A DNA stretch of 64,000 bases from Rhabditoides inermis (Eukaryota > Nematoda > Chromadorea > Rhabditida > Rhabditidae), in contig CAWZYM010000431.1 of assembly GCA_963966185.1 (NCBI GenBank), forward strand, positions 182,501 through 246,500, in the 5' to 3' direction. Under the pieces are notes generated by a model. That model did no database searches, was not told where the DNA came from, and worked only from the letters and a program-made list of their open reading frames with translations. The first letter of the stretch is position 1. The number at the start of each line of letters is the position of its first letter. Below, piece after piece: positions 45,661 through 57,200 of the stretch. The position numbers were made by a program, and so were the translations under genes.

Positions 45661-46238
45661 TATAGGGTATCCCCCATTTTCACGGTACGCGAATTACCGG
45701 TGGTCGGCCAGACAGGGACGAAATGACGAGCTTTTTATGCAAATAGGATGACTTTCGAGGTTTTACGCCGAAAATATGGCAAAAAAGAAAGAAACTGAAA
45801 AATCGAAATCTAGAGTTCTGTGCGGACACTATCAAAGCACCTTCTCTCTCAAACTGGGTTCTATAGCATGGGTTTGAAGTGAGTTATTAAGTATTCTAGT
45901 TTCCACCTATTGAACAGCCTCGAAAACTCGGTTATCGAACGATACAAAGAAAACTAGACCGAATTTCAAAAATCGAAATCTAGAGTTCTATGGGGACTGG
46001 GGAACCACACCACTTATCCAAAAATTGGAATGATTCATCAATTCCGGAAGGAGTTATTAGCTCTGAAAGGTAAAGAACTCTGCTTCATTAGAATTGCAAA
46101 TCACCTTCATTTCACTAAAATCAGACCGCAAAGCGCGCGATTCGCGCGGTCGAATGAGCGGCTAAATGTGATGAAATGATGTCTGCAATATATGCGACAA
46201 GATGGCTGCCGTCCCGTGAACCGGGGGGATACCCTATA
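45661..46238. mobile_element. ~580-bp MITE, copy 2
   Basis: Same element as 15645-16239: starts TATAGGGTATCCCCCATTTT and ends GGGGGGATACCCTATA. A block around CGGACCGATAGCGCG is missing relative to copy 1. Confidence 0.88.
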
Positions 46239-46245
46239 ATATTTG

Positions 46246-46540
46246 AAAAAGTCAAAAATTGACTTACATATTTCATACGCTTCTTTGGAATAGGAAGTCA
46301 ACTTTTGACTAGCAGTAAAGTCAATTTTTGACTTCGCTCGTGAAGTCAAAAATTGAAAAGCGAAAGTCAATAATTGAATACATTTTCTTCAACTTTTGAC
46401 TTTACCGACTGAAGTCAAGAATTGACGGTGGTGCTTAATGGTAAATTGAATATTTTGATGAGGAAGCATCAGCTTCCCAAGCTGTAATGTCAAATAATGA
46501 CTAGACAAATAATCCCTGAATAATCCGTACGGGACCAAAT
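46246..46540. repeat. AGTCAAAAATTGACTT palindromic-word cluster
   Basis: About ten copies of GTCAAAAATTGAC, TCAACTTTTGACT and variants within 200 bases. GTACGGGACCAAAT follows at about 46530. Confidence 0.85.
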
Positions 46541-46767
46541 AAACAACTTTGTTAGTAATAATATGACTTCTATTTTCAAAAATAAATTTAAAAAGTTTAA
46601 AAAGTTTTTTGTTTTAATAATTGAATATCATGTATTCATTTCCGATTTAAGAAATAGTTTGTCGTAGATACGTTTCTGACATTTTCAAGTAATATCACAG
46701 TCATGCCAGCACAGATTCTCATACAAAGTTTTAATCTGTGCCCGCTTTTTGCATGATTTTGTATTAA

Positions 46768-46773
<6 letters not shown>

Positions 46774-46810
<37 letters not shown>

Positions 46811-46812
46811 TT
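46774..46812. repeat. TTA trinucleotide repeat
   Basis: About 12 TTA units. Between 46540 and 46980 nothing else is supported. Confidence 0.95.
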
Positions 46813-46990
46813 TGCGTGTTCAGCGTCTCGCCAGCACACTTTAGTTGAGACTGACACTCGGCTCTGAGTGTGACTCCTCCCTTCTATCAACTCTTCACCC
46901 AATATCGCTCACGCTCGACTTTCTTGAAATACATGCTGGTTTCTGTCTTGCATATCTATCTGAATGCGCGTGTCATGTTGCGTCTTCTCG

Positions 46991-47699
46991 CAGGAGCCTG
47001 CACGTGCCGAGCGACACTCTGATGGCTGTCAGTGTGTGCAGCTACTGGAGGACAGAGACCGACACGCCCTCCTCACAGAACTACACATACTCGCGAAGGT
47101 GGGCTTCTGGATGTGTCTGCGTCTGCATTCTAGCCATTTTTCGTTGCGTAGCTTTTATGTCGGTTTGCGATGTACACTATTTCTCGTTGAAGTGTCGAGG
47201 TGACTTTGTCGTGCACCTTCTCGGAACGTCGATCGATGGAAATCAGGTTGCCATCTATTCATGTGTATCGGGTTTTGCATTGTATCGGGTTTTTTTGCAT
47301 GCGTGTTTGCATTGTAGCTGTCTATCAGCGTGGAGTTGATGTGTGGCGGTTCGTACGCCGACTACCCCGTCTTCCCTCGCCAAGAGCGTGTGCGCGGGGC
47401 TGGAGTGGCTGTGGCAGAACGGAGTCATGCACAGGGGTGACTCGGTGGAGCGAGACACGTCTAATCGATTCGCTTCCAGATCTCAAGCCGAGCAACAGCT
47501 GAACACGAGCGGCTACGTGAAACTCGCTGATTTCGGCGTGTCCAAGGTATTTTTATGAACTCTGAAAACGGATAGGATTATGCATTCACATTCACATGTT
47601 CGCGTGTTTAGTTGATGGACGAGTGTGGCGCGGAGTTATGTAGGCACAGGAGTGTACATGGCGCCAGAGAGGGCGAGCGGCGGAGGATACAAGTGAGTG

Positions 47700-47769
<70 letters not shown>

Positions 47770-48140
47770 TTCTCGCGAAGGCTGTAGTCGGACTTGTGAA
47801 GTCTGGGCGTTTGTCTTCTGAAGCTGATGCTGGGCGAGTTTCCTTGGAGGCGCAAGGACTGGCGGGACGACGCCACTCTGATGGACGTGCCTCGGGACGT
47901 GGTGGAGGTGGTGGGCGGAGAGGTGCGGGTGGAAGGAGAGCTGGTCGAGCGACACGGACCCGACACCATACGACTCCTCCATGCACGGTCAGTCGCCATG
48001 TTCCGTCATTGTCTTATCTATTCCCATGCAGCATCCAGAAGGACGCATCTCGTCGCTGGGGTCAAGTGGAGTTAGCAGAGTGCGCGTACATTCGAGATGC
48101 TCTCATCGACAGGGAAGCGATTGCTGCACTTGTGAGCGAG
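46991..48140 (+). pseudogene. MAP kinase kinase-like protein kinase pseudogene
   Basis: Kinase subdomains appear in order but in shifted frames: SLHVPSDTLMAV, then LLEDRDRHALLTELHILAK (glycine-loop end and helix C region), FVVHLLGTSIDGNQV, VELMCGGSYADYP, AKSVCAGLEWLWQNGVMHR with DLKPSN after a 44-base intron, LNTSGYVKLADFGVSK (DFG), SYVGTGVYMAPERASGGGYK (activation and APE-type motif), LMLGEFPWRRKDWRDD, and QKDASRRWGQVELAECAYIR (subdomain XI). At least four small indels break the frame, for example after PSN and before VARSYVG. GTxxYMAPER is typical of STE7/MAPKK kinases. Intron borders are preserved, so this is a duplicated gene and not a retrocopy. A CT microsatellite fills one intron (47704-47765). 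Confidence 0.8.
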
Positions 48141-48148
48141 AATCGGGT

Positions 48149-48292
48149 ACGGTACAAGATTTGTATGAATTTAGAAATGAATTCATTTATTCCTGGACAG
48201 GGGGGGGGGTACAAGATTTGTATGAATTTAGAAATAAATTCAATTATTCCTAAATTCATTTATTCCTGAATAAATTCATTTATTCCCCATTG
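48149..48292. repeat. Short direct/palindromic repeats around a poly-G run
   Basis: GGTACAAGATTTGTATGAAT occurs twice (about 48149 and 48208), each followed by copies of AAATGAATTCATTT-like palindromes. Confidence 0.6.
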
Positions 48293-48387
48293 TGAGTTGA
48301 TGTTGGCATGATTTTGAACGGTTGTTTTACCGCATTGATATCTTTGCGATTTTAATTTTGTCGTAAGTGATTACGTATGCGTATAGG

Positions 48388-49960
48388 ATGCGGAACATGC
48401 GCGTGGCGTGCGCGCGCGCCTCCGCCGATGACTCGGTGGGGACTGACAAAGAGGAACTGAGCGGTGAGTAGTGGTTGTACACGTGAGAACTCTGTTGTAA
48501 TATTGCCATCGGTATTGTATTTGTGATGTGCCTGTGTCAGGCGCGGAGGCTGTGTGCGTGGATGTGGCTTGTGGATGGAGCTACATCGCCACACCTGACT
48601 TCTACTGCGCTCTCAACGAAAACATGGAGGTACTCTACTATTGTAGAGTATTGATTTATCCTTCTTGTTCAGATGGAGTGGGAGTTGCCGTGGTCGGAGG
48701 AGCGCGCCGGAGCCGCCCTCGTTGACATGCAGTTCATGTCAGATGGAGAAGGAGAGGTAGTGACAATATACATTTCCGATTTTGATGTGTTTCTCATCAG
48801 ATCGCGGTGGTTCTCTCCAGCGGGGAGGTGCTGGTGGTGTCTGGTGAGACGCAGTGTGTGAGCCGTGCCGGTTCGATCGGCCTGCCACTGTCCGCTGCCG
48901 CCTGGTCGCCCGATCTCGAAATACTCGCCGTCGCCAACGATGGAGAACAGCCGATGATGATTGTCATGGACAGAATGGTGCGGCACACTTGTAGTTATGT
49001 TCTGTATATTTCATAATTTATGTTGTAGCTGGTTCCGATGTTCCGATTTCGGAGTGCGAGTTGAACAGCGGGGAGCAGGGCAAGGATGAGCTGGTGACTG
49101 TGGGATGGTGATCCAGGGAGAGCCAGTTCCAGCGATCCGCCGGAAAGGTCGGTTCGTTCATGTTACCTAAAATCAATGAATACTGTGCATGTGTAATACG
49201 TGGCAAATCTGTATAGACGAATTTAGTTTCATATACATTGCAGGCTGCTCGCGAGAAGCCTGTGATGTTGGATCGGTCTGCCCTGCCGGGAGACGATGGA
49301 AAGACGGTGCTGCGGTGGAGGGCCGATGGACAGTACTTCGTAGCCAGCCACAGGGACGGAGACGAGAGGAGGTGCACGGTGAGTGGCTATTCTGCGAGTA
49401 CGCAGCTCATGTATGAATGGAGCGGCTTGCACCGCGAGTGCGAGTTGATGTCTCGTGTGAAGGGCGAGCGACCGAGCGAGGCGCGCATCGCCGTCAAACT
49501 AAAGGGCATCATCATCGCCACCGTGACGAGGAAGAATGGAGGTGAATTTGTACTATTCTATAAGATTCACTATTTGAATATTGCATGTCTCCAGCTGGTG
49601 TTGTTCGAGCGCAACGGCGAGAAGCGGTTCGAGTGCTCGTTGAAGGCGGGTGTGGAGGGGGCGAAGCGTGGAGAGCTGGTCGGCTTAGCGTGGGATGCGT
49701 CGCCCGATATTCTGGCAGCGCACATGCGCTACTCGGAGTGGGACGAGGGTGAGTGCGAGTGGGGAAGTGCGAGCACAGAGGGTGTTGCAGTGAAGCTGTG
49801 GATGGTGAGCAACTACGACTGGCACAGGAGTGCGGTGCGCAGATTTGGCACCACGCGTTGGTGCTTCACCACATCGATCTCTCCATCCGAGAGAGCTGCC
49901 ATCTCCGCCTATATTTCCGTCTTTGACATGATTGTAACTCTCGAGTATCTATTATTTATA
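48388..49960 (+). pseudogene. Elongator complex protein 1 (ELP1) N-terminal pseudogene
   Basis: Starts MRNMRVACARASADD at 48388. Exons 48388-48463, 48541-about 48629, 48673-about 48755, about 48801-48977, then a damaged exon (49030-49148), 49244-about 49379, 49411-49540 and 49593-about 49830. Blocks match the first beta-propeller of ELP1: AAWSPDLEILAVANDGEQ, GKDELVTVGW, ALPGDDGKTVLRWRADGQYF, LVLFERNGEKRF, LVGLAWDASPDILAAHM and VAVKLWMVSNYDWHRS. The 49030-49148 exon has a frame change and a TGA at the conserved Gly after VGW. Homology stops after NYDWHRS; about two thirds of the usual 1300-residue protein is absent. ELP1 is the scaffold of Elongator in tRNA wobble modification. Confidence 0.82.
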
Positions 49961-49984
49961 TTGTTGATTTGATTTGACATTGAT

Positions 49985-50345
49985 TATCGATTAATCACTT
50001 CCGATTAATCACTTATTTATTTTCGAGTTATTATGGATATGTATTCAGAACAATAATTTTGTTTTTAAAAATTCGCAAAATTGTTTGTGCGTTGAAGGAT
50101 AGTGGGCGCCTACGCAATCGCGCAAGAAAGTGTTGAGGAATAGTGGGCGCTTACGAAATGATGCAAGAGTGTGTTGAGGGATAGTGGGCGTCTACGAAAT
50201 TGTGTGCGGTAGTGTGTTTTGCGATAGAATGGCCTACGACGGGGAAGCAAATTTCTGATATTATTGATGTTGATGTTGTAATGTAATTGTTGTCGTTTAT
50301 GTTGTGATGTAATTGTTGTCGTTGATGTTGTGATGTAATTGTTTT
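49985..50345. repeat. Small tandem repeats: ~41-bp and ~27-bp units
   Basis: GGATAGTGGGCG recurs at about 50097, 50137 and 50178; GTTGATGTTGTGATGTAATT recurs three times at 50265-50340. No coding signal. Confidence 0.75.
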
Positions 50346-50396
50346 GTCGATTTGTTGTAGTTGTTGTAGTAGTTGTTGTTGTCGTTTTCGTGGTAA

Positions 50397-51110
50397 TAAT
50401 CAGTATCACTTTTTTTACTTCAGCGGGAGTGTCGTCGTGCGCACGGCGGCGTCGCCTCGCATCGACGCGAGAGGCTTCCTCAACGGAGGGCGCGAGCTCC
50501 TTCCCCTTCAGAAGACTGCCCCAAGACAGAAGATGGAGTCAAGATCATCAAGTCAAGATCATGCTCAAGTCGTCGCCGACCCCATGTCGCCAACCTCCAT
50601 GGACTGTGCTGCAGGTACGTAACTACCATTTTAATTATTAGTGGTACTAATCAGTATCACTTTTTTTACTTCAGCGGGAGTGTCGTCGTGCGCACGGCGG
50701 CGTCGCCTCGCATCGACGCGAGAGGCTTCCTCAACGGAGGGCGCGAGCTCCTTCCCCTTCAGAAGACTGCCCCAAGACAGAAGATGGAGTCAAGATCATC
50801 AAGTCAAGATCATGCTCAAGTCGTCGCCGACCCCATGTCGCCAACCTCCATGGACTGTGCTGCAGGTACGTAACTACTATTTTAATTATTAGTGGTACTA
50901 ATCAGTATCACTTTTTTTACTTCAGCGGGAGTGTCGTCGTGCGCACGGCGGCGTCGCCTCGCATCGACGCGAGAGGCTTCCTCAACGGAGGGCGCGAGCT
51001 CCTTCCCCTTCAGAAGACTGCCCCAAGACAGAAGATGGAGTCAAGATCATCAAGTCAAGATCATGCTCAAGTCATCGCCGACCCCATGTCGCCAACCTCC
51101 ATGGACGAAA
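50397..51110 (+). repeat. Three tandem 251-bp exon/intron units
   Basis: Each unit has an acceptor TTTTTTTACTTCAG, a 191-base exon-like block (50424-50614, 50675-50865, 50926 on) and a donor GCAG|GTACGTAACTAC. The copies are nearly identical. The exon is 191 bases (3n+2), so reading through successive copies changes frame; all frames that matter stay open (for example RGFLNGGRELLPLQKTA in one, REASSTEGASSFPFRRLP in another). The last copy lacks the donor and goes into ATGGACGAAATAAACC, giving a poly(A) signal. Confidence 0.88.
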
Positions 51111-51369
51111 TAAACCTTGTTGGAATCCGTGTTTGAAATAAAACTTTTTCCACACATAACTTAATTTTTGATGAATAAATTTTTGGACTGGGGGTGTTGT
51201 TGTTTCGATGATTCTGTGGACGCGTTGCTTATGCGCGGAACCTCAGGTTCCTATCTGTTACACTCGTGTCTTTCATATAATTTGTATTGTTAATGTTCAC
51301 TTGTAAGAAGCTAGTATACTTCAGTTGTTCACTAGCAACATGATTTGCTTTTTTAATAGGTAGGAGGGC

Positions 51370-53522
51370 ATGGCGGGTACGCGCCGTGGCCCGTCTCGGA
51401 ATACTAGAGCGAGACGCGCGTCCCCTCCGCCCACAGAGAGTGATTCTATTCACCCTGAAGATACCAGTAAGTTTCGCAACCCACATTTCTTCACATTTCA
51501 TTCCTTTCAGATGAGTCAAAAAAACGCGTATCAGCGTATCGCCGTCTCATCCAAGCCGCATACGACCTCGGGCGGCTCGGCTCGAAGGTCGTCGTCTTTG
51601 ATGCTCCCGGTGGTAACCCGCGTCTGTTTGGAGATGGTCGGTACTGTGCAGCGCTGGCGCGTCTAGGACTACGTCAACTGCGGGCTGAATTGAAAGAGGC
51701 AAACAATATGGCACCTCAGGTGATTTTTTATTTTGCTAACATTTCTTTCTTTTATTTTGCTAACATTCTACAATCATTTCCTTCATTTTTTTGTTCCAGT
51801 ATGTGTTCTGCATGCCGCAGTTCAAAAGGAAGGATCTCTCTACCCTGCCCTTGAAGACCCTACAGAAGATCGTACTCAACATGCTGCAAGTTGTTCTGTT
51901 TCCTCAGTTCAATCTTTTCCGCTCGCGGTACTTGACGTTAATGTTATTTAAAAAGATGATGTTTTATTTTTAGAGCGGATGGCGCCCGCTCCCCTCTTCC
52001 TTGGTGGCCGCAAGGAGTCCCGTTCTCTTCTAAGTGTACGGACTCGGTCGCGAACTGTCTAGCAATACACGAGTCGTGCACTGCCTACTTCAACCATCTC
52101 GACAATCACTTATTGAGGTGAGTACTCACTTCCATTGTTTATATTGTTGTTAATTGAATGTTACATTCAGTCACGGGGGTCTGGCAAACTGCGGAGAAGA
52201 GACAACACGGTTACTCGCATGCCCAGTTCTTCGGAATGAGCCGTGGTGGGTTACTGATAATGATTTGTTTTCTATTCAATTCAGGGCAAAGGCACGGACT
52301 GCAACTGCGACGGCGCCTGCACCAACACCTCTGGCGACTGCAGTCCCTGCACCGCCTCAGCACCCTCTGGCGACTGCAGTCCCCGCACCGCCTCCGCACC
52401 CTCTGGCGACTGCAGTCCCTGCACCGCTTCAGCACTCTCTGGCGACTGCAGTCCCCGCACCGCCTCAGCACTCTCTGGCGACTGCAGTCCCTGCACCGCC
52501 TCAGCACCCTGTGGCGACTGCAGTCCCCGCACCGCCTACAGCAGCGCCGCCACCAGCCACTGGATCTCACCAGTGCCTCTCCAAGAGTGCTCGCCGCCGG
52601 AACGACAGTCGCTCTCACAGCCGGAGCCGATCTCGCAGTCGTCGTCATACCCGGAGGAGTCGGTCTCGCACCCGCTCTAGCTCTCGGAGTCGTCATCCCC
52701 GGAGGAGTCGGTCTCGCACCCGCTCTAGCTCTCGGAGTCGTCATCCCCGGAGGAGTCGGTCTCGCACCCGCTCTAGCTCTCGGAGTCGTCATCCCCGGAG
52801 GATTCGGTCTCGCACCCGCTCTCGCTCTCGCAGTCGCCGTCATCCCCGGAGAAGTCGGTCTCGCACCCGCACTCGCTCTCGCAGTCGCCGTCATTCCCGG
52901 AGAAGTCGGTCTCGCAGTCGTCGTCATCATCTCAGAAGAAGGAGTCGGTCTCCCAGCCATCAACACTTCGTTCCCGATAATCCGTGAGTTCACTCTTACT
53001 CTGTTTCGTCTCTAATACTTTTGTTTCAGGCCCTCGCAAACCAGTCTTCCGTCGCCGCCGCCACCCAGCGCAGCTCCACCTTCGTCGCAAGCTAATCTGC
53101 CGCCGCCACCGCCACCGAATGCAGCTCCACCATCTCAACCGGCCGTGATTCCTCGTCCTCGTCCTACAGGATTCCGAGCAGCGACTAGGTGACTTCATTG
53201 ATAAGATCATTTTATTTTTAATCTATCACAGTACGGAGATTGCTTCATTGCCGTCGACATCTTCCCATCTGGGGCAAGCGAGTGCACCGCCTGCGACATC
53301 GCCTGTGACGTTCGACCAAGGGTAAGTGTTGTGATGTATGGAATCTTGATTTTACTTTTTTACAGCTACTACGTTATAACGACAACAAGCAGTGGGCGAG
53401 TGCTCTCATCTCGAGAACTCGTGTCTCACAGGGATGCTTTGGCACACCAGGGTCTCGGAGAGCAGATATTTCTTCGAAGGCGAGACGGGCAGAAGTGGAA
53501 GTACGCCAAAGTTAGGCTCTAG
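51370..53522 (+). CDS. Gene A2: accessory protein of cassette 2, with Pro repeats and an RS domain
   Basis: Starts MAGTRRGPSRNTRARRASPP. Exon 1 ends at 51466 (phase 1), exon 2 starts 51511, exon 3 at about 51801; these intron positions match gene A1. Shared blocks are LIQAAYDLGRLGSKVVVFDA, YVFCMPQFKRKDLSTLPLK and a C-terminal block ending KWKYAKVRL. Unlike A1 it carries six copies of a 12-residue LATAVPAPPQHP repeat (about 52330-52540), and then a long Arg-Ser domain (RSRSRTRSSSRSRHPRRSRS type, about 52610-52960), as in SR splicing factors. A Pro-rich linker follows (SPPPPSAAPPSSQAN). Ends 212 bases before gene B2. Function unknown; probably nuclear. Confidence 0.7.
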
Positions 53523-53734
53523 AACAGAACTATATCGTTTGTTACATTTATATCAATGATTTGTTATATTGTTGTGTTGTTATCTTTTTTGTTTATTTTT
53601 TCCATGATGACAAAGAAATACATTTTTTCCCGAGATACGGTCTTATTATTGTGTGTTCAAATCTGTGTCAAATTCACTGAAATATTTTTTAATTCTTATT
53701 TAATTGGTTCTTATTCAATTATTACTTGCCAGCA

Positions 53735-56547
53735 ATGGTACGGAAAAACCGTAACTTGTTGTCGTTGTTCTCTTCTGATGAAGAACCGAGTACTGGACGA
53801 CCTGTTCGTCCCGTCAACCAGGGATCTTCAGCCACCGTTGCCTCACCCGACGCACCCATGACCGCGATGCCTTCCACTGCACCCACATACTCTTCTTCGT
53901 CATCCTCTGAAGTGAGGTTTTTTCACATGTTCAGTACAGCTCCACCATCAACTTTTCATCTATACCTTTGTTTTTGAGGGCGATCCCGACCCGGCTAGCG
54001 TTTTCTCGGCGTGGCAAGAGGACGCTCGACTAATGTACACTTTCAAGAGCGAGTACCTTTTGAGTTTTCGTTGACCCTTCGCTTTTTCAGACGAAACTCT
54101 TGTTTTATCTTCGCGAGCTGGCGATCCGACGAAACCCAAGCGGTTGGATTGGGCAAAATGCTTCAAAGTGACCACAGGTACATTTCAAGTAACAATATCA
54201 ATCAAACGTGCTATTTCAGATGGCGATGTGAGTTTCTGTACGTGTTCCCGCCAGCGCACAGCAGCAATATCCGGATTAACTGCGCATCTCAACCAGCTCA
54301 CTCTCAAGGCATCAGCAGCTCAATCTGAATGCTTCCACATAAGGGCCGCTCGGGAAGGTATGTTTCCAAGAAGTCATAGGTATATTCTTTGTTTCTTAAG
54401 GTCATCCCCACATAGTCCACACCTTGCCGCACAACTGCAACGGAGGATTGCACTTGGTCCCAGATGGAGAGGAAGGAGCAGCGCTTGTACTTGTGCAAAC
54501 AAGGCGATCTCGATGTCTCTCGTGCAATAAGGAAAACTGTGATCATTGTGGGTAAGTCAACTTTCACCTGATTTAGTTTCACTGATACTGTTTTCATATA
54601 GGTATGTGTCCGTCGGTGGCGTTCGGCCAACCATACAAGAATTCATCGATGCTCGCCAGCTGGAGTGCATTGATATCCGAGCGAAGAGAAGTGTCTACAG
54701 GGAAGGAGACGTGATAACGTGCCCGTGCCAAACCTGCTACGCCTCTACAGCTGTTCGAACAGGTATATTATTAGTTTTTTTTATCAACAACGTTTTAACT
54801 CGTTCAGAGATGTTTCGGTTTGTCAATGAAGAAGGCGTGGCAGGCCTTTCCATCACTATTCGACACACCGTACAACGACAGTGCAGAAGGTATTACACTT
54901 ATTTACCTTCCGGTCATTATTGTTGTTGTTCAGGAAGGCCTTCTTTGCGGCGAGTCTGTTCCTTTTCTCGGACCTGATAGTAGTGGATGCTGGGCTTCTT
55001 CTTCGCTGTATCAAGGGACAGGTTTGTTACATCATTATTGAATTGTACATATTGTTTTTGATTGTAGGTGAGAGGGACACCTCTAACCAGGATGTACGAG
55101 ATTCTAATCAGCACTGACAGTATGTGCCCCTCTACCAGCGCGTCATATGTGATTTCTCCATCGTCGCTGGAGGTTTGCATTAATAGAGATACTATTTGAA
55201 ACAAATCATTGCAGCGCTATGTTGACTGCCTGTTATCTGCTTTGAAACCAACTTCGAACCCGTGTACCATCTGTAAGGAACGTCCCAGCGTGATCGTCGT
55301 GGATGGAAAGCGATTACCACTTCGTGCTTTGCTTCCCGACTACCCGGCCCATGTGGTGAGCAATTGTGTTAAGTATACCACTTCATGACTTTTTTTCAGC
55401 ACGCAGACCCAATCCAAGTGCAAGAGACTGCTTCTATGGGACTCTTTCGCGACCCGTTTCGTTCGGATCTGTCCGAGTACGCCGACGGAAAGAAGAAGAT
55501 ACAGGATATCGATGCAAGAAGCATAGCTGGGTCGTCGCGTCTTCGCGCGTATTTGAGCCACACATCGGATACTACCGGCTATGTTCATCCCGAGTACCGC
55601 CATCTACTCAAGTCTCAGTGTTCTGATACACCGAGTCGTGGTCTATTCCCTCTCTACACAGACTTCAGATTCCTGCAATCTGTGGTTCATCAGCTAGTTC
55701 TCACTCCGTCATCTACGCGACCCAACATTGCTAGCCCTCTGTCGGACACAAGGATACTAGAAGAGTTAGTGGAACGAGCACCCACCTTCCTACAAGCAGT
55801 TACTCCTATACTTGCGGCAAACGATGGTTATCTGGATGGATGCGTCGCTACAGTCATTCTAATGCAGTTGGAGAAGGCAGCCGCTGCCCTGGAGTACACT
55901 CGTATTTCCCCACATCGACCGCCGGTTGAAGACCCTCTGGAGTGGTTCCCGTGGTGGAATAAGATTCGTTCGGCAAACACGTTCGTGAAAGACACTGAGA
56001 CGGAAGAGGCGCGCTGTTCGGATAAATTAGCAGGTTTGTAGGCATGCAATATGAAACATCTAACTGCGTGTTTTCAGATGCTGGTAGGCGACTCGGAGAC
56101 GGATATCTGAGCTTCCAGTGCCCTCACCTGGTAGTATACGGATTCGTTCTACTTAGGGAGCCCGAGAGCGTCCGGCACATTTTCAAGGTGTTTCTCGAGT
56201 ATTTTGACCCAGCTGACATGCCCAAATACTTGATCTATGATAACAGCTGTAGATTGCTCACGTACGCCCTAGCTCGTGAACCTAGACACTTTGCGAACAC
56301 TGCGATGCTTATTGATCGTTTTCACTCTGTTAATCACGTTGGGTGTTACAAGTCCCTGAGACTAATTTCCTATAACGCGAACCGTGAGTTGTCTTCTGTG
56401 AATTCGTCTGCCGCAGAACAAGTGAACGCGTTGGCAGAAAAGTTGTCTAGCCATGTGTCTTTCATGGGTTGTATCAAGTTTGTGAAGATGCTCACTCTAT
56501 TTTTTTCTGTTCATAATAACTCTCTCCGTGTTCGCAATGACAGTTGA
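53735..56547 (+). CDS. Gene B2: paralogue of gene B1, cysteine-rich DDE transposase-like
   Basis: ATG at 53735 (MVRKNRNLLSLFSSDEEPST). About eleven exons; the last three are 55278-55356 or nearby, 55400-56034 and 56079-56547. Blocks parallel B1 one by one: CFKVTTG, VSFCTCSRQ, RCLSCNKENCDHCG, CPCQTCYAS, CTICKERPSVIVVDGKRLPL, RCSDKLA, FQCPHLVVYGFVLLREPES, LIYDNSCRLLTYALAREP, LIDRFHSVNHVGC and NSSAAEQVNAL. The three putative catalytic acids are kept. Overall similarity to B1 is clearly partial, so the two diverged long ago although they lie 8 kb apart. No stop or frameshift was seen inside the last exons. Confidence 0.72.
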
Positions 56548-56739
56548 GTTTATTTTTGTATTGTTCGATATTCTTTTTGTGGTATGTACATAAAATGTTA
56601 TTTGATTTGAATCATCTTGCTTTGTTTGAAAATTGTGGGGCTTATAAAGTAATATGAAAGGAATGTTAATTCACGTTTACCACACACACGCCATAGATAA
56701 TACGATGGTTTGAATGGTATTCACAAATGGAGTAGTAAA

Positions 56740-57200
56740 AAAAAGACTTTAACTGAAGTCAAAATCTGATGAAGTCAAATTATGACGTCTCAGCAAGTCT
56801 AATTATGACTTCAGTTACCCTTTAGTTATTTTTTGAGAATTTGTAGTCAAATAATAACTAAGAGAATTTATAATATGTCGTTTACCAGTCTTTTTATGAC
56901 TAAACCCTGAAAAGTCATTATATGACAGTGATGCTTTATGATTTTGATAATTTGAAAAAACACACTGTCACAAGCAAAGGCAGGCAATTCGTTGCAGGAC
57001 CAAAATATCCATGGGCGGTAAATTTTGAATTACGTTTCATTTTACTAAAATTTTAGTTAATCGCGTTAGTAAATTTTTACTACTTTTTTAGTTAGGAAAA
57101 CTTTGATATTTTAGTAAAATATTAGTCTTCTTGTAGTAAAACTTTAGTAATTTGCTATCTTACTGAATTTTTAGTCAATTTTTAGTACAAACAGATTTGC
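56740..57200. repeat. Two adjoining palindromic-word clusters (TCATAATTTGAC-type, then TTTAGTAAAA-type)
   Basis: At 56750-56940 words like GAAGTCAAATTATGACTTC and AGTCATTATATGAC recur; at 57040-57190 words like TACTAAAATTTTAGTTAA recur. GCAGGACCAAAATATCC stands between them at about 56993. Confidence 0.8.

Noticed and set aside
49832..49972. Continuation of ELP1 to the stop near 49972
   Set aside because: After NYDWHRS the residues no longer resemble ELP1; it is probably unrelated sequence after the duplication breakpoint.
50110..50409. Minus-strand Thr/Asn-rich frame as a mucin gene
   Set aside because: It is the complement of GTTGTTGTAGTT tandem repeats with no signal peptide or splice sites.
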